A DNA stretch of 60,748 nt from an uncultured Butyricimonas sp. (GCA_944321845.1 CALUMT010000029.1:1-60748), one strand, 5' to 3'. Positions 33,965 through 44,235 are shown, numbered from the stretch's first letter. Notes: generated from the letters alone by a model not told the origin. Numbers and translations: made by a program.

Positions 33965-36439
33965 TTAACGAAGCATCTGTTCCAACGTGTATTCATCAGG
34001 AACAAGCACGTCACGAGCCTTGCTGCCCGTGAATGGTCCCACGATGCCGGCCGCTTCCAGTTGGTCCATAATCCTTCCAGCCCGGTTGTAACCGATGGAG
34101 AATCTTCTTTGTATCGAGGAGGTTGAACCTTGTTGGGTACTAACCACGAGACGGGCGGCTTCATCAAACAGTGGGTCTTTTTCCCCGAGATTGGCTTCCG
34201 GGTTAAATCCGTTGTCTGATTCTGCTTGGTATTCAGGCAGCAGGTATGCCTCTGGATATCCTTGTTGGTGGGCGATAAATTGGGTGATGGCTTCTACTTC
34301 CGGGGTGTCGACAAAAGCACATTGGACACGAACCATCTCGCTGTCTTTTGATATAAGCATATCACCTCGCCCGATGAGCTGGTTGGCTCCCGGGGAGTCG
34401 AGAATCGTACGGGAATCTATCATGGAAGCAACCTTGAAGGCGATACGTGCCGGGAAGTTGGCCTTAATGACACCCGTGATGATGTTCGTGGAGGGACGTT
34501 GTGTGGCGATGATCATGTGAATGCCCACGGCTCTTGCCAGTTGCGCGATACGGGCGATGGGAGTTTCCACTTCTTTTCCCGCTGTCATGATCAAATCCGC
34601 GAACTCGTCAACAACGACCACGATGTAGGGCAAGTAACGGTGTCCATTGTTGGGATTCAACTGGCGTTTCACGAATTTATCGTTGTATTCCTTGATGTTA
34701 CGGACATGTGCCTGTTCCAAAAGACGGTAGCGATTGTCCATCTCAATACATAGGGAGTTTAACGTGGCAACGACCTTGTCATTATCGGTTATGATAGCTT
34801 TCTCCGCATCAGGCAGTTTCGCCAGGAAGTGTTTTTCTATGACCGAATAGATACTTAATTCCACCTTCTTGGGGTCAACCATCACGAATTTCAGTTGTGA
34901 CGGGTGTTTCTTGTATAACAGGGAGGTGATAATGGCATTTAATCCGACAGATTTTCCTTGTCCTGTTGCCCCGGCCACCAGCAAGTGGGGCATCTTCGCC
35001 AAGTCGAACGTGTAGGGTTCATTGGAAATAGTGCGTCCAAGGGCAACCGGAAGGGCATACTTGGATTCCTGGAATTTCTTGGAAGCGATGATTCCCCGCA
35101 TAGATACAATCTCCGGATTGCGGTTTGGAACCTCTATACCCACGGTACCAGCTCCTGGAATCGGAGCTATGATCCGGATTCCCAATGCGGCCAGGCTTAA
35201 CGCAATGTCGTCCTCGAGGCTTTTGATTTTTGAGATTTTGATACCGGGGGCCGGAACAATCTCGTATAGCGTGACCGTGGGACCGATGGTTGCTTTGATT
35301 TTGGTAATTTCTATCTTGTAATAGCGAAGGGTTTCGACAATGGTATTTTTGTTGGCTTCCAGTTCTTCCTGGGAAACTTTCGATGAGCCAGAAGAATGTT
35401 CTTCCAACAGATCCAAACTCGGGTACTCGTAATGGGACAAGTCTAAGGTGGGATCATATTCCGTGTCCGGTTGCAGGTTGTCTGCAACTTGTTCTTCGGG
35501 AGTGTTGTTCGTGACGGTTATTTCCATTTCTGGATTACGCGGAACATCTGTCGGTTTCTCCCAATCGGAACGAAATGATTCAGAGAAATCTTCAGAGAGG
35601 GAATATCCTTTATTTTCTTCCTTGTTTATAGTATTTGTGGAGAATGGATTATCGATGTCTTCGTCTTCTTCATTAACCTTTTCATCTTGATTGTACCATT
35701 CTTGTTCATTTTTTTCTTCTGGTTGTGGAGTATCCTGTTCTTCTAGTTGAATATCACCTTTGGGTGAGTTCTTTGTTCGAGCCTTGGCTGTTTCTTTTGC
35801 GGCTTTCTTGTCTGCACGATGTGCCATGTAATTTCTGAACCACTCGTTGCAGGCATTAAAGGCATTCTTGGATCCGAAAAACAGAATGATGGCAAAAGAA
35901 ATTAGTAGCAAAAAGAAGGTTCCAATGCCGCCGATAAAGGAAGTAATCCAGTTGCTCATGAAATATCCATGAATCCCGCCAGGGAATACATATCCGGTTG
36001 GTATGTAATAGAATATGAACCCGAGGAATAAAGAGCCCCAGATAACGGATATGATGCCGAAGAATATTTTTTTCTTGAAATGTTGAATATGGCGTCCTGC
36101 AATCCGTAATCCACATAATAACAATAAATAGCAGAAGATAAAAGATGAGATGCCAAAACTTCTGTTTATGAGTAGGTCGGAAAGAAACGCACCGAATTTT
36201 TTTCCGGGATTATGGGCGTTGATTTCCGTATCGGTAATCAATTTTCCCGTATCTATATCAATCAAACTTTGATCGATCCCGCCCGTGAAGAAAAAGCTGA
36301 TAAGGGTTATGAATAAATAAAGAGAAAAAAGAATTAGCGTGAGACCGGCAACGATTTTTGTCCGAGGGTCCTTTGTTATGCTAACTCTATATGAATCTGT
36401 AGATTTTGTATTCTTTTTGTTGTTGATTCGTGTTATCAT
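33965..36439 (-). CDS. ftsK: DNA translocase FtsK
   Basis: Septum-anchored motor that pumps chromosome ends across the division site and controls dimer resolution. The 824-residue protein has four N-terminal membrane helices (about residues 30-190), an acidic, low-complexity linker (about 210-330), the motor with Walker A VAGATGQGKSVGLN and Walker B VVVDEFADLIM, and the C-terminal gamma winged helix (RRFSIGYNRAGRIMDQLEAAG). The length and linker are typical for the phylum. Confidence 0.96.
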   Translation of the reverse strand: MITRINNKKNTKSTDSYRVSITKDPRTKIVAGLTLILFSLYLFITLISFFFTGGIDQSLIDIDTGKLITDTEINAHNPGKKFGAFLSDLLINRSFGISSFIFCYLLLLCGLRIAGRHIQHFKKKIFFGIISVIWGSLFLGFIFYYIPTGYVFPGGIHGYFMSNWITSFIGGIGTFFLLLISFAIILFFGSKNAFNACNEWFRNYMAHRADKKAAKETAKARTKNSPKGDIQLEEQDTPQPEEKNEQEWYNQDEKVNEEDEDIDNPFSTNTINKEENKGYSLSEDFSESFRSDWEKPTDVPRNPEMEITVTNNTPEEQVADNLQPDTEYDPTLDLSHYEYPSLDLLEEHSSGSSKVSQEELEANKNTIVETLRYYKIEITKIKATIGPTVTLYEIVPAPGIKISKIKSLEDDIALSLAALGIRIIAPIPGAGTVGIEVPNRNPEIVSMRGIIASKKFQESKYALPVALGRTISNEPYTFDLAKMPHLLVAGATGQGKSVGLNAIITSLLYKKHPSQLKFVMVDPKKVELSIYSVIEKHFLAKLPDAEKAIITDNDKVVATLNSLCIEMDNRYRLLEQAHVRNIKEYNDKFVKRQLNPNNGHRYLPYIVVVVDEFADLIMTAGKEVETPIARIAQLARAVGIHMIIATQRPSTNIITGVIKANFPARIAFKVASMIDSRTILDSPGANQLIGRGDMLISKDSEMVRVQCAFVDTPEVEAITQFIAHQQGYPEAYLLPEYQAESDNGFNPEANLGEKDPLFDEAARLVVSTQQGSTSSIQRRFSIGYNRAGRIMDQLEAAGIVGPFTGSKARDVLVPDEYTLEQMLR

Positions 36440-36788
36440 GTCAATGAGATTTATAGCGAGCGAAATTACAAATTAATCTGTTTTTTGCCTACTTTTTTAG
36501 AAAACAGGGGATATTAAAAAACTGAAATAAGGTAGGTCGAAGAAAGTTATTGGTGTGGTGATAAGTGTGATTGGGGTGTTGAAAACTTGGGGAAGTTGTT
36601 TTGTTGGTGGTTAGAATCATCGTGGGTTGAGGATTTTTTTTCTAAATAATCTCTTTATTTCAGCTTTCTCTCTGTCAAGATTGCGTTAAGGCGGTTAAGT
36701 ATTCTTAATAAGGAACTTGTTAATGTGTTATTGGCAAGAATATTGTAGAAGTCAGTACAGAATGTTTGATAATTAAAAGTATTACGAT
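36440..36788. other. Divergent intergenic region between ftsK and htrA
   Basis: 349 bases, AT-rich, with G/T-rich plus strand between 36540 and 36640. A perfect palindrome TTAAG-TATT-CTTAA is at 36695-36708, about 80 bases before htrA, and could be a regulator site. No clear consensus promoter, small ORF or structured RNA was recognised. Confidence 0.4.
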
Positions 36789-38255
36789 ATGACAGTGAAG
36801 AGATCATTAATAACATTAGGTTTGGGTATTGCGGGAGGATGTATCGCTTTTATCGGGATGGATATGTTGAGGGAAGATCAGCAGGAGAGTCCGAAATACG
36901 AGATCCTTTCTCCGGTTACAGCCCGTCAAGCTGCTTTTACGACAAGCAGCCAATTACCTGCCGCGGGTATGGGAAGTGTTGATTTGCGTGAAGCTGCCAA
37001 AAAGACAGTTCCAGCCGTGGTGCATGTTAAAACCGTGCAAATGGGGGAGGCTTACGTGGGTAATCCTTTGTTGGACTTTTTTTACGGGCATGCCCCTCGA
37101 ACACGGGAAGTGCCTCGTAGTATGGGATTCGGCTCGGGAGTTATCGTGTCTGAAGATGGATACATAATTACCAATAATCATGTTATCGAAGGGAGTGATA
37201 AGATAACAGTCGCTCTTGATAACAAGAAAGAGTACGAGGCAAAGATTATTGGAACAGATCCGAATACGGATATTGCTTTGTTGAAAATAGAGGAAAAAGG
37301 GTTACCTTATCTGGAATACGGAAATTCTGATGATGTGGAATTAGGGGAATGGGTGTTGGCCGTAGGAAATCCTTACAATCTGACCTCAACCGTTACGGCT
37401 GGTATTATCAGTGCGAAGGCTAGGGGATTGGGAATTAATCCGAGTAAGATGAGTTTGGAATCCTTCCTGCAGACTGATGCGGTGGTGAATCCCGGTAACA
37501 GTGGGGGAGCCTTGGTTAACGTGAGAGGTGAATTGATAGGTATTAATACGGCAATAGAATCTCCTACGGGTTCTTATACGGGATATTCCTTTGCAGTCCC
37601 GGCTAATATTGCCCGGAAAGTGGTTGGTGATTTGAAAGAGTTTGGTGTGGTTCAACGTGCGGTAATCGGTATACAAATGGTGGAAGTTACGGATGAGGTG
37701 GTGAAAAAAATGGATCTTGACGAAATTGGAGGAATCTATGTCGTTGAACCGTTGAAAGATGGTGCCGCTTATAAGGCTGGAATTAAAGAGGGAGATGTCA
37801 TCAAGTATATTAATGATGTAGAGGTGAAGACCGTTCCTGAATTCCAAGGGCAATTGGCTAAATATCACCCGGGGGCTACCGTGAAAATCGGAGTGAAACG
37901 GGATGGTAAACTGAAGAATTTTGATGTAGTATTACAAAACACCTATGGTGATACCTCTGTCGTTGATGGACATACCGATGGTATTTTGGGAGCTACCGTG
38001 GAGCCAATTAGCCGAGAAGACCGTTATCGCTATGGAATAAATAAGGGAGTAAAAATAACGGAATTGAAAAATGGCCCATTTAAAGCTTTGGGGTTGTTAA
38101 AAGGTACAATCATTGTGAAAGTAAATAACGTCTATATTTATGATAAGGAGGATTTGATAAAGGCCTTAAAGATAGCAGAGAATGAGGGTGTTTTATTGAC
38201 AACAATATCTCCGAGGGGAAGGGTTGAGTACTTTGCCTTATCGCCTCAGAATTAA
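36789..38255 (+). CDS. HtrA/DegP-type periplasmic serine protease
   Basis: Envelope quality-control protease of 488 residues. After an N-terminal hydrophobic segment (ITLGLGIAGGCIAFIGMDM), which may be an uncleaved anchor or signal peptide, comes the trypsin-like domain with His131 (TNNHVIEG), Asp161 (NTDIALL) and Ser238 (NPGNSGGA), then two PDZ domains (starting near 300 and 395). Expression is probably stress-dependent, given the long upstream region, but no specific signal is visible. rpoD follows in the same direction with its own promoter. Confidence 0.95.
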   Translation: MTVKRSLITLGLGIAGGCIAFIGMDMLREDQQESPKYEILSPVTARQAAFTTSSQLPAAGMGSVDLREAAKKTVPAVVHVKTVQMGEAYVGNPLLDFFYGHAPRTREVPRSMGFGSGVIVSEDGYIITNNHVIEGSDKITVALDNKKEYEAKIIGTDPNTDIALLKIEEKGLPYLEYGNSDDVELGEWVLAVGNPYNLTSTVTAGIISAKARGLGINPSKMSLESFLQTDAVVNPGNSGGALVNVRGELIGINTAIESPTGSYTGYSFAVPANIARKVVGDLKEFGVVQRAVIGIQMVEVTDEVVKKMDLDEIGGIYVVEPLKDGAAYKAGIKEGDVIKYINDVEVKTVPEFQGQLAKYHPGATVKIGVKRDGKLKNFDVVLQNTYGDTSVVDGHTDGILGATVEPISREDRYRYGINKGVKITELKNGPFKALGLLKGTIIVKVNNVYIYDKEDLIKALKIAENEGVLLTTISPRGRVEYFALSPQN

Positions 38256-38293
38256 AAAAAAGTTAATCTGTACGAGGTGGTGATTTTAACATA

Positions 38294-38323
38294 TTGGTTT
38301 GTGGATAAAAAGTCGTACCTTTG
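38294..38323 (+). promoter_or_regulatory. Promoter of rpoD
   Basis: TTG (38294-38296), 19 bases, TACCTTTG (38316-38323): a near-perfect Bacteroidota promoter, 33 bases before the start codon. Confidence 0.8.
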
Positions 38324-38356
38324 CGGCATATTTTCGGGGAGAATATATAAGAGATT

Positions 38357-39217
38357 ATGAGACAGTTAAAAATAACAAAATCAATAACTAATCGAGAGAG
38401 TGCGTCTCTCGACAAGTATTTGCAAGAGATCGGTAAAGAAGATTTGATAACCGTGGAGGAAGAGGTTGAGCTTGCTCAACGTATTCGGAAAGGTGATCAA
38501 AGAGCGTTGGAGAAGTTGACTCGTGCAAATTTGCGCTTTGTTGTTTCTGTTGCGAAACAGTACCAGAATCAAGGTTTAAGTTTGCCCGACTTGATTAACG
38601 AGGGTAACCTTGGTTTGATTAAAGCGGCCGAGAAATTTGATGAGACACGAGGATTTAAGTTCATTTCTTATGCCGTGTGGTGGATTCGGCAATCCATCTT
38701 GCAGGCGTTGGCAGAGCAGTCCAGAATTGTTCGTCTGCCATTGAATCAGGTCGGTTCCTTGAATAAGATAAATAAAGCATTCTCTCGTTTTGAGCAAGAG
38801 CATGAGCGTCGTCCATCTCCGGAAGAATTGGCAGAGACATTGGATTTGCCGGCAGAAAAGGTTGCGGATACCTTGCGGGTTTCTGGACGTCATATTTCTG
38901 TAGATGCTCCTTTCGTGGAAGGCGAGGATAATAGTTTGCTGGATGTTCTGGTTAATGATGATTCTCCAGTTGCTGACAAGACCTTGATAAATGAGTCCTT
39001 GTCTACGGAAGTGGAACGTGCTTTGGCTACGCTGACGGAGAGAGAACGTGATATTATTAAATTGTTCTTTGGTATCAATTGCCAGGAAATGACGTTGGAG
39101 GAAATCGGAGAAAAATTCGGTTTGACCCGTGAACGTGTTAGACAAATCAAGGAAAAAGCAATCCGTCGATTGCGGCATTCTTCCCGGAGTAAGTTGTTGA
39201 AGACTTATTTAGGATAA
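38357..39217 (+). CDS. rpoD: Primary RNA polymerase sigma factor (sigma-70 family, RpoD/SigA)
   Basis: 286-residue primary sigma factor, the short form without most of region 1 that is typical of Bacteroidota. Region 1.2 ([21 protein letters not shown]), region 2 ([45 protein letters not shown]), region 3 and region 4 (LTEREREDI-like [29 protein letters not shown]) are all present. It recognises the TTTG/TAnnTTTG promoters found throughout this window. Confidence 0.97.
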   Translation: MRQLKITKSITNRESASLDKYLQEIGKEDLITVEEEVELAQRIRKGDQRALEKLTRANLRFVVSVAKQYQNQGLSLPDLINEGNLGLIKAAEKFDETRGFKFISYAVWWIRQSILQALAEQSRIVRLPLNQVGSLNKINKAFSRFEQEHERRPSPEELAETLDLPAEKVADTLRVSGRHISVDAPFVEGEDNSLLDVLVNDDSPVADKTLINESLSTEVERALATLTERERDIIKLFFGINCQEMTLEEIGEKFGLTRERVRQIKEKAIRRLRHSSRSKLLKTYLG

Positions 39218-39237
39218 TAGATAAATGAATAATCTTG

Positions 39238-39282
39238 GAGGAGCGATTCGAGAAGCTGGCGAATCGCTCCTCTTGTTTTGTT
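39238..39282 (+). terminator. Terminator of rpoD
   Basis: A perfect 13-bp stem joins GAGGAGCGATTCG (39238-39250) and CGAATCGCTCCTC (39260-39272), then TTGTTTTG. Confidence 0.85.
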
Positions 39283-39394
39283 CGTAGATAGGGCGACTTT
39301 TTATTTTTTGCCTTGGGAAATTTACTTTGGGTGCGACTTCTTTTTATAGATTTTATTTTCTATATTGGGCATGTAATTTGAAATATATGGTATT

Positions 39395-39943
39395 ATGAAA
39401 AAGTCGTTTTTGTTTTTGGCAAATGGTTTTGAAGAAGTAGAGGCTTTGGCTGTGGTAGACGTGTTGAGACGGGGAAATGTTGAGATAAATACAGTATCTA
39501 TTACGAGGGATAGAGAAGTTGTCGGGGCGCATGGAATTCCAGTAAAAGCGGATTGTTTGTTAGATGATATCTGTGGGGAGGATGCCGAGTACTTGATATG
39601 TCCTGGAGGTATGCCCGGTTCTAAAAATTTAGGGGATTGTTCCAAGTTATTGAATTGGTTGCAGGCGCATGTTGATAAAGGTGGGAAAATTGCTGCTATT
39701 TGTGCTGCACCGGCATTGGTTTTGAGTCATCTGAAATTTAGTCGCCAGTATAATATGACATGTTATCCCGGTTTTGAATCTTATTTGCCGGGGGCTAATA
39801 TTAAATCGGATGGTGTCGTTGTTGATGGAAATTTGATTACGGGACGAGGACCGGCCTATGCCTTTAAATTTGCGTTAGCAATACTGGAGGGGACTTCTTC
39901 ACAGGTTGCGAAAGAGGTGGCTGCTGGAATGCTGTTACTATAA
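39395..39943 (+). CDS. DJ-1/PfpI family protein
   Basis: Cytosolic protein of 182 residues of the DJ-1/ThiJ/YajL branch. It has the conserved Glu in GFEEVEALAVVDVLRRG, the nucleophile elbow with Cys in IAAICAAPALVL and GPAYAFKFALAILE near the end. Close homologues act as deglycases or redox chaperones, a disputed assignment. It stands alone between two terminator-bounded regions and converges on the TIGR02757 gene with an 8-base gap. Confidence 0.92.
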   Translation: MKKSFLFLANGFEEVEALAVVDVLRRGNVEINTVSITRDREVVGAHGIPVKADCLLDDICGEDAEYLICPGGMPGSKNLGDCSKLLNWLQAHVDKGGKIAAICAAPALVLSHLKFSRQYNMTCYPGFESYLPGANIKSDGVVVDGNLITGRGPAYAFKFALAILEGTSSQVAKEVAAGMLLL

Positions 39944-39951
39944 ACTGGAAT

Positions 39952-40746
39952 TTAGAAGCGAGGAAAATCAGGCGTTGAGGATTGTCGCTCAAATGCTCCG
40001 AGTCCGAACAGAGCGAAATCGTAACGAATGGGGTCTTCCGGATCAAATTCTCTAAGTCGAGTTGTGAGTTCGATGACAGCTTTACAGTCATTTTGTTTGC
40101 GATTCAATAATCCTAATTGACGGCTAGTATTTCCCGTGTGTAGGTCTAGTGGAATAAGGAGAGCGGATGGAGGAATATGGTGCCATAATCCAAAATCTAC
40201 CTCTCCGTCTTGTCTGACCATCCAGCGTAGATACATGTTAATGCGTTTGGCGGCAGATCCTTTGTTCACGTTGGCAATATGCCGGAGTACTCTATTTTCA
40301 GCAGGGAGTTCCGTAAAAATAGAGTACCATTCTTTTAAAGCCTCTATCATATCGTTATGGCGTTGATAGGCTTGTGTAAATACTTGTTCCAGTCCTCCGT
40401 GTTTTTTATAAATATTGGCAAGCGATTGGAGAAAATAGATGCAGTCATAGCCATTGAATGTTCGGTGTTTAAAGTTTTTAAAGCGGGCATAGTCATTTGT
40501 TTCCGCATGCATGAGGAAGTCGTAAGGAGCAAATTCCATGAGGTGCATTAATTCCTTGCATTTTTTTATAATGGTCGGGCGTTGCCCCCAGGCTAGAGAG
40601 GCTGCAAGGAATCCAGATATTTCTATATCTTCCTTGTCTTCGAAGTATTTGGGAATCTGGATAGGATCTGTTTCGATGAAAAATTCTGACTTGCAGTATT
40701 CGATGTATTTTTCATCCAATAATTCTTTTAGCTCACTCTTTGTCAT
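39952..40746 (-). CDS. TIGR02757 family protein
   Basis: 264-residue protein of a family (TIGR02757) common in Bacteroidota and some other bacteria but without known activity. Visible are the N-terminal DEKYIEYCKSEFFIETDPIQIP, a conserved WGQRPTIIKKC, and near the C-terminus RINMYLRWMVRQD, LIPLDLHTGNTSRQLGLL and DPIRYDFALFGLG. The pattern hints at a helix-hairpin-helix DNA glycosylase-like fold, but that is only my impression. The first 14 bases overlap the end of mnmD, indicating translational coupling. Confidence 0.9.
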   Translation of the reverse strand: MTKSELKELLDEKYIEYCKSEFFIETDPIQIPKYFEDKEDIEISGFLAASLAWGQRPTIIKKCKELMHLMEFAPYDFLMHAETNDYARFKNFKHRTFNGYDCIYFLQSLANIYKKHGGLEQVFTQAYQRHNDMIEALKEWYSIFTELPAENRVLRHIANVNKGSAAKRINMYLRWMVRQDGEVDFGLWHHIPPSALLIPLDLHTGNTSRQLGLLNRKQNDCKAVIELTTRLREFDPEDPIRYDFALFGLGAFERQSSTPDFPRF

Positions 40747-41416
40747 GTGCGTCGGATATTTTAGTTGCTCGAAGCATTTCTCTTTTACCGGGAGGGCCGG
40801 GGAGGCGTTTTATTTTGAAGCCGAGATCTCGTAGTCGTTGTTTTATTATACCTTTTACACAGTAGGTTACAAATATACCATTGTCTTTTAGTGCTTCATA
40901 AAATTTCTGTAGTACTTCAATCGTCCATAAATGTGGTTGGACTTCTGGTGCGAAAGCATCAAAAAAGACGATATCAAACATAGAGGGATGACTGACTTCC
41001 GTGAAATCTGCTTGATGTTTGCAGAGCGTGAAATAAGGCGTAATCTTAATCTCTTCTTCCCAGGGGCTGCCATGAAGACTGTGGAATATATCTTGAGTTT
41101 CCGGGGATATAAAGACAGGATAGTTTAGGGCATTTATTTCTTCTGTCGTTAAGGGGTATTTTTCGTAAGTGTGGTAAATGATATGACGATTTGTAGATTG
41201 TGCATTCAATAAGGTTAGATAGCAATTTAAACCGGTACCAAAGCCGGCTTCAAGAATGTGTATCGTTTGATGATTGTAATATTCTATACCAGCTTGGATG
41301 AAAATGTGCATGGACTCTTGGATAGCTCCATGCACTGAATGATAATGTTCATTCAGTGCAGGAATATATAATGAGCTGCTTCCATCTTCCGTGATGATGA
41401 TCTGTCGTTGTTTCAT
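40733..41416 (-). CDS. mnmD: tRNA (5-methylaminomethyl-2-thiouridine) methyltransferase domain protein MnmD
   Basis: Stand-alone version (227 aa) of the methyltransferase half of MnmC, which makes mnm5s2U34 in tRNA. The SAM-binding motif is in LEAGFGTGLNCYLTL, the catalytic region in DIVFFDAFAPEVQPHLW, and the C-terminus matches the Methyltransf_30 (DUF752) pattern RLPGPPGKREMLRA. The oxidoreductase half of MnmC is absent, as in many Bacteroidota. It overlaps the threonine aldolase gene by 4 bases and the TIGR02757 gene by 14. Confidence 0.92.
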   Translation of the reverse strand: MKQRQIIITEDGSSSLYIPALNEHYHSVHGAIQESMHIFIQAGIEYYNHQTIHILEAGFGTGLNCYLTLLNAQSTNRHIIYHTYEKYPLTTEEINALNYPVFISPETQDIFHSLHGSPWEEEIKITPYFTLCKHQADFTEVSHPSMFDIVFFDAFAPEVQPHLWTIEVLQKFYEALKDNGIFVTYCVKGIIKQRLRDLGFKIKRLPGPPGKREMLRATKISDAHDKE

Positions 41417-42438
41417 TGCATTAGTTCTTTGCGCAATAAATAGACGAATTGTTGGATATCTTCTTCTGTCGTGTCAAAGGAACAAACCCAGCGAACTTCT
41501 GAATTTTCTTCATTCCACACGTAGAAAAAGCATGCCTCCTGTAAAGGTTTTATGTGTTTTTGAGGAATACGGGCAAATACCTCGTTGCCTTGTACCTCTC
41601 TGATGATTTCTACTCCAGGTATTGAGGCGGTAGCATTAACTAGTTTCTGTGCCATTTCATTGGCATGAGAGGCGGTTTTGAGCCATAACCCATCTTTTAA
41701 TACGGCCGAGAATTGGGCTGCAATAAACCGTGATTTTGAATGTAATTGCATGGCTTGTTTACGAACATATTTTACCTCTTTGGGTGGACGGGTGAAGAAA
41801 ATGACGGCCTCTCCAAACATCATGCCGTTCTTGGTCCCTCCGAAGCTTAGCACATCTATGCCGACTTCTTTCGTGATTTGGGCTGGAGTACATTTTAAGT
41901 AAGCAATGGCATTGGCAAGTCGAGCCCCATCCATGTGTACGTACATGTCATGAGCATGAGCATATGCGCATAATTCTTTTAATTCTTTTATGCTATATAC
42001 TGTGCCAAGTTCAGAGCATTGTGTAATTGATATTATTTTGGGTTGTACGGCATGTTGATTACCAAATTCGTGCATATGGTGGCGGATCAAATCAATCGTT
42101 AATTTGCCATCTTTCGTGGGTACCGTTAACAATTTATTGCATCCTTGTTTTTCTATAGCTCCACATTCGTCTACGTTTATGTGGGCTGTTTCTGCACAAA
42201 TTACGGCGTGATATGGTTGGGTAAATGCTGTAATGCTTAATATGTTTGCCCCGGTGCCATTATATACAAAATACACTTCAATGTCATTCCCGAATATTTG
42301 TTTGAAATCTTCGATGGCTTTTTGAGTATATGAATCTTCACCATAGGAATGTTCGTGTCCTGCATTGGCAGATGCGATTGCGTTGATAACTTCCGGTAAT
42401 GCTCCAGAAAAATTATCGCTTCCAAATCCTTTATTCAT
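41413..42438 (-). CDS. Low-specificity L-threonine aldolase
   Basis: PLP enzyme of fold type I (341 aa) splitting threonine/allothreonine into glycine and acetaldehyde. The N-terminal FGSDNFSGALPEVI, the His/Asp region YVHMDGARLANAI and the PLP Lys in LSFGGTKNGMMFGEAV match the beta-eliminating lyase/threonine aldolase family. It leads a three-gene overlapping unit with mnmD and the TIGR02757 gene; a functional link to tRNA modification is not evident. Confidence 0.93.
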   Translation of the reverse strand: MNKGFGSDNFSGALPEVINAIASANAGHEHSYGEDSYTQKAIEDFKQIFGNDIEVYFVYNGTGANILSITAFTQPYHAVICAETAHINVDECGAIEKQGCNKLLTVPTKDGKLTIDLIRHHMHEFGNQHAVQPKIISITQCSELGTVYSIKELKELCAYAHAHDMYVHMDGARLANAIAYLKCTPAQITKEVGIDVLSFGGTKNGMMFGEAVIFFTRPPKEVKYVRKQAMQLHSKSRFIAAQFSAVLKDGLWLKTASHANEMAQKLVNATASIPGVEIIREVQGNEVFARIPQKHIKPLQEACFFYVWNEENSEVRWVCSFDTTEEDIQQFVYLLRKELMQ

Positions 42439-42454
42439 AATTGTTTTATGTTAT

Positions 42455-42490
42455 AAAAAAGAGTGTGTCCACGTATGGAACACACTCCCT
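42455..42490 (-). terminator. Terminator of the methylmalonyl-CoA decarboxylase operon
   Basis: GAGTGTGTCC (42461-42470) pairs with GGAACACACTC (42477-42487) with one bulge. On the minus strand the stem is followed by six T. It lies just after the decarboxylase beta-subunit gene. Confidence 0.85.
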
Positions 42491-42509
42491 TGTATGATTA
42501 GTACAAATA

Positions 42510-43775
42510 TTATCCCAAGAAAGATAACAAAATACCGGCTGCAACAGCAGATCCAATAACTCCAGCTACGTTGGGTCCCATGGCATGCATCAACAAGAAG
42601 TTTCCAGGATTAGCTTCTTGTCCCACGTTCTGGGAAACACGAGCGGCCATCGGTACTGCAGATACACCTGCGGAACCGATAAGAGGATTGATTTTGTTTT
42701 TCAGGAATAGATTCATGAATTTAGCCAACAGAACACCGCCAGCACTTCCCACACCAAAGGCAATAATTCCAATGACTAAGATTGATAATGTTTGCAGGTT
42801 CAGGAATGCTGCGGCAGTTGTTGTTGCTCCAACTGAAATACCAAGGAAGATGGTAGTAATGTTCATCAATTCGTTTTGTACCGTTTTGCTCAATCTATCT
42901 ACAACACCACTTTCCCGCATCAAGTTTCCTAACATGAGGCAACCGATAAGAGGTGCGGCAGAGGGTAACAATAAAGATACGAATACCGTAACTACAATAG
43001 GGAAAATGATTTTTTCCGTTTTCGATACTTTCCGTAATTGAGTCATGACGATTTCCCGTTCCTTTTGAGTCGTCAAAGCCCGCATGATAGGGGGTTGGAT
43101 AACCGGTACCAAAGCCATGTATGAATAAGCAGCTACAGCAATAGGTCCCAATAAGTTAGGCGCCAGTTTTGACGTCAAATAAATTGCGGTAGGACCATCT
43201 GCTCCACCGATGATACCGATAGAAGCAGCTTCCTGATACGTGAAGCCAAGAAGTAAAGCTCCCAAGAAGGTTACGAAAATACCCAATTGGGCAGCAGCTC
43301 CTAGCAAAAAGCTCTTCGGGTTTGCTAAAAGAGGTCCAAAATCAGTCATGGCACCAACTCCAATGAAAATGATACATGGATAGATACCTAATTTTACACC
43401 TAAATAAAGATAATCCAACAATCCGACATTATTGGCATTGGCAAAATTTTCCCAGTGTACATGTCCACCCGCGAATAATTCGGCGTGGTAAAGGCCTGCT
43501 CCAGGAAGATTTGTCAATAACATACCAAAAGCAATCGGTAATAATAATAGTGGCTCAAATTTTTTCACTATTGCTAGATATAGCAATACGCAAGCGACAC
43601 CAATCATGATAAGACACATCCAATTCTCCGTACCTAATTTGGCAAATCCCGTGTCATTGATGAACTTCATCATTTTCTCGGCGAGATTGACTTCTTCGGC
43701 ATTAGCCGCAAAAGGCAGAATGAATAGTCCTAGAAAGGCCGCAACTCCAATCACATATTTTTTTATTTGTTCCAT
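42510..43775 (-). CDS. mmdB: Na+-translocating methylmalonyl-CoA decarboxylase, beta subunit
   Basis: Membrane subunit (421 aa) that couples decarboxylation of the biotin carrier to sodium export. It has about nine hydrophobic helices and the family signature [21 protein letters not shown], whose Asp is important for sodium transport. It belongs to the OadB/MmdB/GcdB family; the context with a methylmalonyl-CoA epimerase points to methylmalonyl-CoA as substrate. Last gene of the operon, 21 bases after the biotin carrier gene. Confidence 0.94.
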   Translation of the reverse strand: MEQIKKYVIGVAAFLGLFILPFAANAEEVNLAEKMMKFINDTGFAKLGTENWMCLIMIGVACVLLYLAIVKKFEPLLLLPIAFGMLLTNLPGAGLYHAELFAGGHVHWENFANANNVGLLDYLYLGVKLGIYPCIIFIGVGAMTDFGPLLANPKSFLLGAAAQLGIFVTFLGALLLGFTYQEAASIGIIGGADGPTAIYLTSKLAPNLLGPIAVAAYSYMALVPVIQPPIMRALTTQKEREIVMTQLRKVSKTEKIIFPIVVTVFVSLLLPSAAPLIGCLMLGNLMRESGVVDRLSKTVQNELMNITTIFLGISVGATTTAAAFLNLQTLSILVIGIIAFGVGSAGGVLLAKFMNLFLKNKINPLIGSAGVSAVPMAARVSQNVGQEANPGNFLLMHAMGPNVAGVIGSAVAAGILLSFLG

Positions 43776-43796
43776 TTCAAATAAATTTACGGTGAA

Positions 43797-44222
43797 TTAA
43801 GCTAAATCAATAAGCGGGTCGTCTTGTGCAACACTTTGGCCCACGGTTACATGAATAGCTTTAACCTGACCGTCAGAGCTAGCCATAATGTTGTTTTCCA
43901 TTTTCATGGCTTCTATCACGATTAAAGTATCCCCTCTTTTCACTTGAGCACCAACTTTCACGTTAATGGCACTGATCGTTCCAGGTAATGGAGATTTTAC
44001 GGAATTCTTGCTTGCGGATGCAGTTGGTTGTTGAACTTGTACTTGTGGAGCGGCCGGGGCAGCAACTTTACGGGTAACAGGTGAAACCGTTGTGGTAGTC
44101 TTGTTCTCGTAAGTAACGTCGTAGGATATTCCGTTTACTTCCACGTTTGCTTTATTGTGATCTGTAACATTTACCGAAACATCGTAAGCGTTCCCGTCAA
44201 TGGTGATTTTATATTTATTCAT
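43797..44222 (-). CDS. Biotin carboxyl carrier subunit of methylmalonyl-CoA decarboxylase
   Basis: 141-residue biotinyl carrier. An N-terminal domain of about 60 residues is followed by an Ala/Pro/Val/Gln-rich hinge (VAAPAAPQVQVQQPTASA) and a C-terminal biotinyl domain with the biotinylated Lys107 in VIEAMKMENNI. It shuttles CO2 from the alpha subunit to the membrane beta subunit. Gene order alpha-gamma/delta-carrier-beta is the usual one. Confidence 0.95.
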   Translation of the reverse strand: MNKYKITIDGNAYDVSVNVTDHNKANVEVNGISYDVTYENKTTTTVSPVTRKVAAPAAPQVQVQQPTASASKNSVKSPLPGTISAINVKVGAQVKRGDTLIVIEAMKMENNIMASSDGQVKAIHVTVGQSVAQDDPLIDLA

Positions 44223-44235
44223 AATTGTCTATAAG

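Noticed and set aside
33940-34167. N-terminal extension of the CPBP protease reading into ftsK
   Set aside because: The extension overlaps the conserved gamma domain of ftsK and has no membrane or family character; MFLEKAK at 33939 is the natural start.
36540-36640. GTGTG-like repeats in the ftsK/htrA gap considered as another 11-nt run
   Set aside because: The spacing alternates between 11 and 12 and the units are hardly alike.
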